A program made the position numbers and the translations under genes. Of a stretch of 64,000 nucleotides of DNA, positions 23,960 to 33,900 are shown piece after piece. Positions within the stretch are counted from its first letter, which is position 1, and every line of letters begins with the position of its first letter. Source of the DNA: Drosophila pseudoobscura (lineage: Eukaryota > Arthropoda > Insecta > Diptera > Drosophilidae); contig NC_046683.1 of NCBI RefSeq assembly GCF_009870125.1, positions 63,627,869 through 63,691,868 on the forward strand, given 5' to 3'. A model generated the notes under the pieces. The model saw only the letters and a list, made by a program, of their open reading frames with translations, was not told where the DNA came from and made no database searches.

Positions 23960-25582
23960 TCAGTCGGTAAGACGCTTCGCTTGCGGCTCATCTTGGCAGT
24001 CATTATCTACACGCTTGCGCTTGAAAGCACGTTCCAGTTCTTTTATGACCACTTCTTTATCTAATTTCTTCGCTTTTTCCTTGGAGTCTAATGTTAATTC
24101 ATTCAGCTCTAAGGTTGTCTGTGTCTGCTGCTCTTCGTATTGTAAGTCAGTCTGTTCCTGCAGACCTGCTAGAGAAAAGACAGCTGTTATCTGCAGCTCT
24201 CCCTGAGAAAAGGCAGCTTGTTCCTGCAGCTCTCCTTGAGAAAAGACAGCTGCTATCTGCAGCTCTTCCTGAGAAAAGACAGCTGGTTCCTGCGGCTCTT
24301 CTTGAACAACTCCAGCTAGATCGGACCCTGGAACAGCAGGTTTCTGCACCTGCACAGTAATGTTATCATGCTGCACGGTCACCGATTCCTTCACTATGAC
24401 CATCGGATCGCCAATGCCAGAGTCCGTTGTGGAGCAATTGGGATTAATGGTATCTGCCGAAGATGGGCCCATGTTTACGTATGTTGGCAGGGCATTGGGC
24501 GCCACGGAGCTGTTCTGCTGCCAGTTATAGTACTTTGTGATCTCCCCCACCAATGGCTCAACCTCGTGTTCCGGATAAGATGTCAGTTTGGAGAGATATT
24601 GTGACCAGCCATTGAGTCCGCTTAGATGACGCACCGCTCCTATGCAGGCGGCGGCCAATAAAGAAGGTCGCGTGTTTGCAAAACTTGTAACTGAAATAAA
24701 AAATAGTTTACTTGATTATGATTTTAATAGGAAAGTCATTCGATGCTTACTGCTCAATGTACAGTCTGCCAGGCGGAGCAGCAGCTGCGACAAGGCCGAC
24801 ATCATGACTGCAAAGCTTTCGTAGTGCAATGGCGATTGATCGTTTGGCTCGCTAGGATTGTTCTCCAGCATGGCCTTGTAGTGGGCGAAGTCGTTGCGCG
24901 TGAGGAAGCTGCAAGCAAAAAACTCCACAAAGCTGGCCGTGGTGGGACGCATTAGCTCAAAATTCAGGCTGGCCAGCACCTTGCGCTCCACCACATTGTA
25001 TTCGAAAACGGTGTACAACGAACCAGGTATCAGGCAGTTCAGTTCGCTGTAGCGCGGCACACTCGCATCGTTGTCTTCGATCTGGGCCGCAATGTGAAGA
25101 CATGTGAGGGCCAGCAATGGCAGTTTTTCGCTACTAATCGTGTAGTAGTCGGTCATACAATCCATATAGTAGATACCTGGTTAAGTGGGATTGGATTTGG
25201 GAATGTGAGTGATCAATAGCAGCAGGATATTCGCACATATTTACCCAAATGCACTGAGGCGCGATTCAGTTTGTACTTTTGCGCTGCGAATATACAAAGC
25301 TGCAACAATTTGGGGCGCTCCTCCAGCTGCATGGAGTTGAATAATATGGGACGACGACGCATCTCTGCCTCCTTCATGTTCACAAATATGTCCTGGGCAT
25401 AAACGGTGAGCCAATGCGTCTTCCAGAGACGCTGCAAGTAGGCATTTGTTTGTAGCTACCAAAAACAAAAAAACACCGCCTCGAACCTCAGGATCCAGTT
25501 GAAACTGATCCGGTACATCTCGCTTTCCTAATGCAAAAGCATTCTCTTCGATGGTGGTTGGCGCCATTTCATTCACTTGCAT
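23960..25582 (-). CDS. CycJ: Cyclin J, copy 3 (unit 3)
   Basis: Exons in transcription order are 25,582-25,487, 25,431-25,245, 25,176-24,751 and 24,690-23,960, giving 479 residues. The frame is intact and splice sites are canonical. It differs from copies 1 and 2 at several residues in one short stretch near the end of the second cyclin fold: GLNGWSQYLSKLTSYPEHE instead of GLKCWSQYLSKLTSYLEHE, then VGE instead of VRE. The helix-breaking proline and charge loss could weaken folding, so this copy may be drifting. It lies nearest the decayed armitage locus, in what is probably the original CycJ-armitage arrangement. Confidence 0.88.
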
Positions 25583-25694
25583 TAAAATTACGTTTTATTA
25601 ATCTAATTCCGCAGTCTACAAAAATTATGACTTGCGGCTTTTTTTTTACAAAGAACACAACAAGAAAAACATGGCCGCTCTAACGGCTCTTGTC

Positions 25695-25704
25695 AATGTG
25701 ACCG
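25695..25704 (-). promoter_or_regulatory. Motif-1-like element upstream of CycJ copy 3
   Basis: Same CGGTCACATT element (minus strand) as in the other two units, about 115 bp upstream of the start codon. Confidence 0.5.
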
Positions 25705-26278
25705 TCCGCCGTGTGCTGTCGTTTAAAAGAACAGGGCTGCCAAATTTCGGCTGTCGCAGCGCACTTATTTAATTAAACTTTACTAAACTGCGAAAACAGA
25801 GACAGTCTTAAGGGAAAAGCATGCAGTGGGAACGATAGATAGGGATATATATGCGTCAGTTTGGCTCACCAGTTGTGCTGGGAGCGGCGCCTGGGGCAGA
25901 GATGATCGATTGTTACCCCTTACAGATCAAACTCTGCTGGCTTGGTGGGCTTTGTGTGTTGAAAAACATAGACGTGTCCGACGACGGCTACGAACACTAA
26001 TTTTGCGTTTTTTTTCTCTCATGCTATCTCTTTCTTCGCAGCGACACCATAAGAGGGGCGGCTGCTTCCTGGCAGTTTTTTACTAGCCCCATTTTGGCTA
26101 CCAAAGGCCAATTTGTAGAGAAAAATATGTGGGTTTCTCTTTATAAATTGAAATTTACACATATACATACATACATACGCCTTACAGTAATCATGAAATT
26201 TCTTCCCCACAATGAGTATGTTTTTCGTTCGTTCTTCGTTCTAATATTTATGTATTTGTATTCCATTTGGAAATAAAG

Positions 26279-29200
26279 CTATGGTTGATGAGATGACGCC
26301 AATTGTCGTCCACGCTGAGAAGATGGAGACGGGACTACCGTATATGAGCGGGCGAGCGCTATGGCCAAATTCATGCGCTTATGGCTTATATAGTCTCCAG
26401 TGGAGCGCACAGTGGAAATCAGCACTATGTCGCGCTCCTGGGTTATATTTGTAGATCAAGAATATACATTACATACTATATAGATTGCATAAGACTTCAT
26501 GTCTGCTCACCTGTCCTTGGAACTTTTCAATCGAGTCAACCTTTGGCATGACAATATCTGTGTTCATGAAAAGGCCCCTTAACGTCTTCGCCTGCTTCGC
26601 ATAGGGCGTCAGAAGACCAATTTGGTCGGAAGTCACTCCGCGACAATACAGCGATAAGACCATGAGATACACCTCCGTGGCTTCGAGATCATAGTACCAC
26701 GAGGCATAGTCTGGGTCCTGCATATCCTGCCCCTTCATCTCAAAGAAACAGACACCGTGGTTGCGCGGCTTGCTAGTACCTAGTAGGGACTGCACTGTGG
26801 CCAACAAGGTGGCCTCTCGGGAATCCTTCTCGGATACCGTTGGTATCAATTCATCGCCATAGAACAGCTTACTACATGTGGCCATGATCGAGGGCAGGGT
26901 CCGATAGTTCGAGTGTTCAGCAGGCGCTCCAGCATGGAGGTGCCGAAACCACAGGCACGTCCATAGCTGCTGTGAACTACAGGCTGCAACTGATGCGGAT
27001 CACCGGCCAGGATGACCCGACCTCGATCCTTGGAAAGCAGAGCTGCCGGCATCAGCGTCTTCGGCTCGGTCGACTGGCCAGTCTCATCCATGAACAGGTG
27101 GGTGAAGTGTCCGCCCGGAAATGACATCGGCATAGGGTTTCCCAGGGTGGCACAGGTGCCGATGATCAAGCGATGGGCACCCAAAATCTCTCTCTGGCAA
27201 CGCAGCTTCAGACACGACTTGGTGATTAGCATCTGAGCGGGATGGGGAGATTCAGAGTTATAGATTGCTTTAGAAGAACTGAATGGAATGGAATGTACTT
27301 ACGGTGTCTTCAGCGGTTTCTTTGGCGCATATGTCCAAGGTGGCACAGTGGGTCATAAGCTCGGGTGGAATGAGTTCTTCCTTAATCAGACTTTGCCGAA
27401 CGATTCGAATGAATTCGCCAGTGGTCAGCGCTTTGCTGGCAATGATTAGCTTGGTAATGAGATCCGCGACAATGTTCGAGGGTGCGGCCACCAAGATGCG
27501 ATTTTGTACCATCTGCAGCACCGCCTCCACCAGGGTGACGGTCTGGCCGGTTCCGGGCGGACCGAAGATCACGTACGGCAGGTTCGTGGCCTCGCCCCGC
27601 AGGATATTAAAGTCTGCTCGCCCATGGGAGAGGTACTCCCCTTCCCTACTCGATTTTGAGGGAGAGGTAGTCCCCTTCCCTTTTCATGTGAGCCCTGTGT
27701 CTGTCAAATCTTCAAATCCATTTCCTCCAGATGCAAGAAGAAACAGTAGCGCTGAACATAGTTGGCCATGCACAGGGCCTCTTTCGAGCACGGATACAAT
27801 CTCTCTAGGTCATCGACCTGGGATTCTCTCAGGTAAACATTGCGCACAATCTCTGGAACTTCAAAGCCGCCAATGCATCACCAAACATTCGGTCGCAACC
27901 AGATGATGCTCGGCCTCGTCGGCCTGCAGGCCGACGTGTTTTGCAGGCAACGATCTGGAAAATGCGCTCCACCTTAAAATTATCGAAGTGCAGGGTATAT
28001 TTCTCCGCTCATTCGCCGATGCAGCGGAACTGCACCTCAAGGATCACCAATAGGCTGTCGTCAACAGAAATACTGGTCTTGGCAATTGGTAATCGATCAC
28101 ACTCATATATGACTAGGCCCCACTCTGTAGCTGGACTTTCAGAAGCTCCAACTTGCGATTCGTATTGTTTTGTACCTGGAGGGTGATCTTACGCTTCTCA
28201 TACAGCTCGGTGGTTATGGAGCGGTTTGCGTCAGTGATGGTGACCGCCTGAGCGGCGCAATAGGTCTTCTCTTTATTGATGCGGGGTCACTTTGATGGCG
28301 CGATGCGTGAATTTTGACTGAAGGAGTAAGGATTATTGCAACAATTTATATTTAATGTTCCCATTCATCCCATCATATTCAACTTACGCCAGGACGTAAT
28401 CGCCCGTGTGAAGATCTGTACCAGTGGGGAAAGTCTCCCGCAGCAAATAGGCATAGTTGCCAAGATCAACGAACTCTGGGAAACAGCGCTTAACCTCGTG
28501 CTGGAAACACCTTCAGCAACTCGAGAATTTCCCCCTGCTTGTCCACATAGCCATCGTCCAGCTGGACAGCGCACTTGAGTATCACCCAGTCGCCCTTCTT
28601 TGGCACAAATGTCATCTGCACGTTTTCCAGTTCATACTTTTGACGGCCCGAGCTGGTTAACAGTTCGATGGTGGACTTCTGGCGCTCGATGACCATGCCA
28701 TGGATGATACGCTTCTGCGTTTTGAAGTAGGTGGAGTCTTTAAGCTTTAATTCCTCCATATCCCGAAGCATCTGAAAGGGGATGAATGGGACTTATATAT
28801 TTGGTATGATATATTTGTTGCTTTAGGGATGGATTGGATCGGTCAGGCCATACCGTTGATTCGGTGACTGGTTCTCCCCAGTTCTGCTTCAGGGAGTCCT
28901 TTTCCCCCTTCTTGGACCCCAAATACTCGACCACGTCGACCCACGTCTAGCTGATAGGCAGCTGATATATGTTTGGAAGCCTGCCCGTCGAAGGTGATGT
29001 ACATATCAATGGTACCACCGTTGTTGCGCAGAGAGGTGATGACCCCCTGCCGGCTAAAGCAGGACTTATCGTCAGGCTCTTTCCCCTTGCTGTTGTCCAT
29101 GTCTAGATTGCTTTTTATGTTGTGCATTATGTCTTTTCAGAGGCTGCAAATTACCGTTCGTTTTTTTTTCTATCTCCCTCTCTCTTAGGCTGAGAAACAG

Positions 29201-29382
29201 CAACAGCTCGCGTCTATGGGCACCTGTGCAGTGCCGCTCGTCGATGCTTCTTCTTTGATTATAATGCCGGTCGCCTCTTTGGACAAATTCTGCAAAGCCT
29301 TCTCCGCAAATATCAAGCTATGAAGATAAGAAAACACAATAAGCCGCGCGAAATTCGAGCCGACCCCAAAATTTACAAACAC
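26279..29382 (-). pseudogene. armi: Decayed armitage (MOV10-like piRNA-pathway RNA helicase)
   Basis: Recognisable exons run minus-strand: within 29,382-29,185, 29,143-28,854, 28,771-28,388, 28,317-27,303, 27,232-26,511 and 26,437-26,279. Introns keep GT-AG ends. SF1 helicase motifs appear in order: GPPGTGQT (Walker A), a DETGQ box, AGDPHQLQPV, an LTPY-containing motif, VDSIEKFQGQ and RMNLAIALAR. Damage is clear. There are frameshifts near 28,935, 28,505, 28,117, 27,700 and 26,913, an in-frame TGA at 28,009-28,011, and a stop followed by loss of coding sequence near 27,655. The catalytic Walker A Lys has become Gln (27,543-27,545), and the DEAG-type box reads DETG. The final exon stops soon after motif VI, shorter than expected. 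Armitage loads piRNA precursors at nuage and mitochondria and is essential for fertility, so a working copy should exist elsewhere. The N-terminal exon boundaries are uncertain. Confidence 0.85.
27628..27683. repeat. Short duplication inside the armitage remnant
   Basis: GGGAGAGGTAnTCCCCTTCC occurs twice, 33 bp apart, at the place where armitage coding similarity is interrupted. It probably marks a repair or slippage event that accompanied the deletion there. Confidence 0.6.
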
Positions 29383-29606
29383 TTACAGTGCCGGCAACGA
29401 AATGCGTGCGAAAAGCAAAATCACTCGAAACCCAGACTCTGAATCTAGAATGTTACAAAATAACAAGTCTGCGAGATTGTGGCAAAAAAGTATCAAATCA
29501 AGCTGTAAAGTTTAAAAAGATTACCCGATCGAAATTTGAGCCACAAATACTTAACACCTGCTGGCCCTGCAATGCGAAGGAAAAGCGAAAAAAACTCGAA
29601 ACTCTT
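29349..29606. repeat. Diverged ~75-bp direct duplication at the armitage 5' end
   Basis: Segments at about 29,349-29,425 and 29,529-29,606 share GAAATTyGAGCC, ACACyT, GGCnnnGCAAnG, GCGAAAAGC/AAAGCGAAAA and ACTCGAAAC in the same order. They flank an A-rich spacer. No coding function is apparent. Confidence 0.5.
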
Positions 29607-29740
29607 TATAAAAAAACCCGAACAGAAAAGATCCTAGAATAACCCAAAAATATACCCAAAAATGGCACAATGACAAAATGTCGAACGAGGAGGAACAGAA
29701 AACTTGAATTCGGCAGAATCTTTGTTGTTCCACGCCACTT

Positions 29741-29854
29741 CCCAATATACCTTGCCGATTTTGTTTTCAAGGTATATTTTCCTCACTCGCGAGGTGAGGT
29801 TCGTATGAACTTTGCAATTTGTCTTGGCTGTTTTTGTCTGTTGTCCATACCCTT
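29741..29854 (+). repeat. Copy B of the dispersed, inverted ~115-bp block
   Basis: This is the reverse-oriented partner of 15,326-15,440. It includes the CTCGCGAG palindrome and ends in GTTGTCCATACC. Here it lies just upstream (minus strand) of the armitage remnant, where the armitage promoter would be expected. Confidence 0.65.
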
Positions 29855-29912
29855 TATATATACCGTCTAAGTATACCAAAATATACCGTCTCATTTTCAA
29901 AATATACCCATA
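29755..29912. promoter_or_regulatory. Array of GGTATATTTT/AAAATATACC elements
   Basis: At least five matches to GGTATATnTT-like words occur in both orientations across about 160 bp (for example near 29,770, 29,855, 29,872, 29,880 and 29,900). They resemble Ohler motif 6 (KTYRGTATWTTT), found at fly housekeeping core promoters. The array lies between the divergent armitage and eIF5B genes and is probably a remnant of the armitage promoter. Confidence 0.45.
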
Positions 29913-30053
29913 GAAATACGAACTTAGCACACTGAAACCCCCTTTATTAAAACTGAATAGCAAACTTGAGTTAGGCCGCTGAAAGTGCTCGTCAACAGGC
30001 ATTCGTAACGAATTTGGGCATATTTATACCATAATTCAAGAAACTAAAATTCA

Positions 30054-30262
30054 TATTCTGTTTTCCAAACTGATTTGATTTTCAATGTTACCGCCCCAAA
30101 AACGGGTCGTCCGTAGGTATATTCAATTTTCTTTTTTCCAATACCAGCTATAGCTTCTTTCTTCGACTCTTCATCATCATGGGCCTGCCACTTAGGACCA
30201 GGGCAATGGGATTTTGAGGAAACTCTTCCTGATGACTGATTGCTACAATTGGTCGCAAGGCA
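30054..30262 (-). other. Unidentified ~70-codon open stretch, possible gene fragment
   Basis: A minus-strand frame of about 70 codons reads with ordinary amino-acid composition, including PGPKWQAHDDEESKKEA and a YTYGRPVFGAVTLKIK segment, and ends in TAG. The latter segment vaguely resembles the MG3-domain motif of thioester-containing (alpha-2-macroglobulin-like) proteins. There is no start codon context or neighbouring exon that I can connect. It may be a fragment of a lost gene or chance. Confidence 0.2.
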
Positions 30263-30534
30263 TCATCATCTGTTTTCTATTCTTAATGAAGCACAGTGTT
30301 TTAAAGTTGTTAAGGTATCCGTTAAGACTAGTAAATACTTTTTTGAATTTAAAACTGAATCGGTAGAAATATCGATGAAAAATGAAATATATCGTACAGT
30401 GTGTTTGGCCAAAATAGCAAAATTTCAGATGACTTTTTACATCGAATCAAAAGTCCAGTAATCCTAAAACATTATAAATATATTTATTTATACATATTTA
30501 CTACATTGTTAAAAATACTAGTTTAACGCAGCGA

Positions 30535-30542
30535 TATCGATA
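30535..30542. promoter_or_regulatory. DRE (TATCGATA) at the eIF5B promoter
   Basis: A perfect TATCGATA lies 430 bp upstream of the eIF5B start codon. It is followed within 60 bp by a GGCGGCAACTCTG sequence resembling Ohler motif 8. The two together are typical of a fly housekeeping promoter. Confidence 0.65.
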
Positions 30543-30964
30543 CCGCAGCAGCTGGTACCACTCGAAATATCGCACGAAGAAGAAACCCTGGCGGCAACTC
30601 TGCCCCGAATAACAACAACATATGATGCACATAACCTCAACATCAGCTGCAACAAATCGTAGTGTTTGTGTGCATTTTCTCCGAAAAAATTGCGAAAATT
30701 GGCATTCAGCTTGCCAAATTGCTCAATAGCCAAATTGTTGCGCGAATACAGAAAAGTCAAGGTGCCGTCGACAGCGGAAGCGCCAATAGCAACAGAAGCA
30801 GCAGCCCCCATTGTTCTGCCCGCCGTTGCGGAGGAAAAGCCCAAGCACCAGTACCAGCGTCTTTGCTGCCATCGCGTCGCGTGTGCGCAATTTTCAGCAG
30901 TGAATAACTTTCGGCATTTTGTGGGTGTCCAGAGGAGGAGCGTGTTGCGACTACGCCAGGAAAG

Positions 30965-33900
30965 ATGGTTAAAGCTAAAAAGGGCAAGAAAGAGATATTG
31001 GCGACGGTCGAAGGCGGTTCCTCGGCCGATGAAATGTAAGTAGAGTAGCGTTGTGAATGCCGTGTTGGCAACTTTCTAAAACAATTGCAAATTTGCATCC
31101 CATCCGCATTTCAATCACACAGCGAAAGCCAAAGCAATCCCATGGACTCCGATGTGGACAGCGACAAGGTGAGCGCCAAGAACAAGAAGAACCAGCAGCA
31201 GCAGCAGGCACCGCAGCAGAAGGGCAAAAAGAAGAACAAGAAGGTGTCTGACAACGAGGATAGCGACGCTGCGGCAGTCCAGGCATTGACCAAAGCCGTC
31301 AAGAAGCTCAATGTCAAGGGCAAGGGCAAGAAGTCAAAGGCTGACAACGACTCCGATGAGGAGGCGTCACCCCAAGGCAAGGCAGCCAAAAAGTCAGCCT
31401 TCGAACTGCTGATGGACGACGACGACGATGATCCGCCTGCCGTGCAGAGCGCTCCCGACGACGACGAGGAAGAGCCGGAGGCAGTAAAGGCCCAGAAGAA
31501 GAACGATAAGAAGAGCAAGAAGGCCAAGCGAAAGGGAAAAGATGATGAAGAAGATCTGGACAAGGTCTTGGCCGATCTGCAGGCGGAATATGCCGGCGAG
31601 GCACCGGCACCGGCTGTTGTCACCCCCGAAGAGCTAGCCGATGAGTTCTCCAAGAAGAAAAAGAACAAGAAGTCAGCTGGAGCCGGCGTTCCAGCGGAAA
31701 ATGATGCCGGCGATGAGGCCGCCGACGGAGATGATGATGATGATGGCGGCAGCACCATGAAGACAGCTGCCCAAAAGAAAAAGGAGAAGAAGGAGCGCCA
31801 GAAACGCGAGGCGGCCCAGGCCAAGCAGAGAGCAGCACTCGAGCCCAAACAGAAGCCAGCTGAGAAGCCTCCGCCAGAGGTCACCGAGCCTGAACCAGAG
31901 CCCACCGAGGAGGACAAGCCAGAGGCCGATGGCGAAGACCCTGCAGAGGATGCCACCGCCAAAGGCGGCAAGAACAAGAAGAAGGGAAAGAAGGACAAGA
32001 AATCTGAGGCCGAGGAAGAAAAGAAGGATGGCAAAAAGAAGGGCATGTCGGCTGCCATGGTGGCGGCCATGCAGGAGCAGTTGAAGAAGCGCAAGGAGGA
32101 GGAAGAGCGCCTGGAGAGACTCGAGGAGGAGCGCAATCGACTTGCGGATGAGCGCGAAGAAGCCCGTCTAGAGGCAGTGCGTCTGGAGGCCGAAAAGAAG
32201 GAGAAAAAGAAGCAGCGCGAGGCGGAGCGCAAGGCCCGGCTAAAGGCCGAGGGCAAGCTCTTGACCAAGAAGCAGAAGGAGGATAGAGCCAGGGCGCAGG
32301 CTCTGCTGGATTCGCTCAAGGCTCAGGGTCTCGAAATACCCGATCCCAACGACAGGAGAGCACCAAGGCCAGGTAAATGGGGTTCCGCTGTGCAGCGATT
32401 CTTTACTAAATCTTTATTGAACCCCTTTTCCAGGTACTCGCATTCGGCCCAACAAGAAGAAGGGACCCAAGGGAACGGCCGAGGAGGAGGAGGCCAAGGC
32501 TGCGGCCGAGGAAGCCGCTGCAGCTGCCGCGGCCGCCACGGCTGCCGAAACACCCAAGGAGGAGGTGGTCAAGGAGAGCTGGGATGCCACCGACAGCGAG
32601 GCGGAGCCGGAACCCGATGAGGAGTCCTCTCAAACAACAAACAATGGCAAGGCCGACGAGGATGAGGACACCGATGATGATGACAGCGGCGATGATGATG
32701 ACAGCGACGATTCCGATGATGAGAGCGACGAGTCCGATGAAAAGGAGGAGACCCTCGCCAACGATCCCGAATCTCGACGACTGCGCGCCGAGGCGAGAAT
32801 CATCAAGCGTCAGTCGGACGCTGAGAAGAAACGCACCACGGATGAGCTGCGTGCGGGCGTTGTCTGTGTTCTGGGCCATGTCGATACGGGCAAAACCAAG
32901 ATTCTGGACAAGCTGCGTCGCACCAATGTGCAGGACTCGGAAGCTGGTGGCATTACGCAGCAGATTGGCGCAACCAATGTGCCCATTGATGCCATCAAGG
33001 AGCAGACAAAGTACGTGAAGAGCGCCGTAGGCTTTGAGCATCGCCTGCCCGGTCTCCTCATCATCGACACACCCGGCCACGAGTCCTTCAGTAATCTGCG
33101 CAATCGCGGCTCCTCTCTCTGTGATATCGCCATTCTGGTGGTGGACATTATGCACGGCCTGGAGCCGCAAACACTCGAGTCCATACAGCTGCTAAAGAAG
33201 AAGAGATGCCCCTTTATTGTGGCTTTGAATAAGGTGGATCGGCTGTACGACTGGCAGGTGCTGGCCCGGCGAGATGTGCGCGATGTGATCAAGGAGCAGC
33301 AGAGCAACACGCAGCTGGAATTCCAGCAGCGCACCAAGGAAGTCATACTGCAGTTTGCCGAACAGGGCCTCAATGCGGCTCTCTACTACGAGAACACCGA
33401 TCCCAAGACATATATCTCTTTGGTGCCCACCAGTGCCATCACCGGCGAGGGCATGGGCAATCTCCTATTCATGATCACCGACTACTGCCAGAATATGCTG
33501 ACCAAACGGCTCATGTACTCCGAGGAGCTGCAGGCCACAGTTCTCGAGGTGAAGGCCCTGCCTGGTCTGGGAACCACCATCGATGCCATCCTCATTAATG
33601 GCAAGCTGCGCGAGGGCCAGACCATGGTCTTGGCCGGCACAGACGGCCCCATTGTCACCCAGATCCGTTCCCTGCTCATGCCCCAGCCCATGCGAGAGCT
33701 GCGCGTAAAGAATGCCTATGTGGAGCACAAGGAGGTTAAGGCAGCCCAGGGCGTGAAGATTGCCGCCAAGGATCTGGAGAAGGCCATTGCCGGCATCAAT
33801 TTGTTAATTGCCCACAAACCCGATGAGGTGGAAATCTGCAAGTAAGTTGGAACTCTTCTCTGCTCTAGAATATCGATATTAACGCCTCTCTTCTTTTTCA

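Larger units (their letters stand above)
18221..26533. repeat. Tandem array of three ~2.77-kb units (CycJ plus armitage 3' end)
   Basis: Unit 1 is 18,221-20,982, unit 2 is 20,983-23,758 and unit 3 is 23,759-26,533. Each begins with TGTATGCATTACGATATGGG and ends in TTTTCAATCG. That end lies inside an armitage exon, and in unit 3 it continues without a break into the rest of armitage. Each unit holds, left to right, a short CycJ 3' flank, the whole CycJ gene on the minus strand, its promoter, and the last armitage exon and last intron. Units are nearly identical but not perfectly so. Unit 1 is shorter because of a 66-bp difference in the last CycJ exon, and it has an A-rich expansion in the first intron. 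Confidence 0.93.

Noticed and set aside
31111-32319. 402-codon open frame on the minus strand, Ser-rich
   Set aside because: It is the antisense shadow of the Lys/Glu-codon-rich arm of eIF5B (AAG/GAG read backwards gives Leu, Phe and Ser codons).
32406-33170. 254-codon minus-strand open frame
   Set aside because: Antisense of the eIF5B GTPase exon; no family resemblance, and the sense frame has all G motifs.
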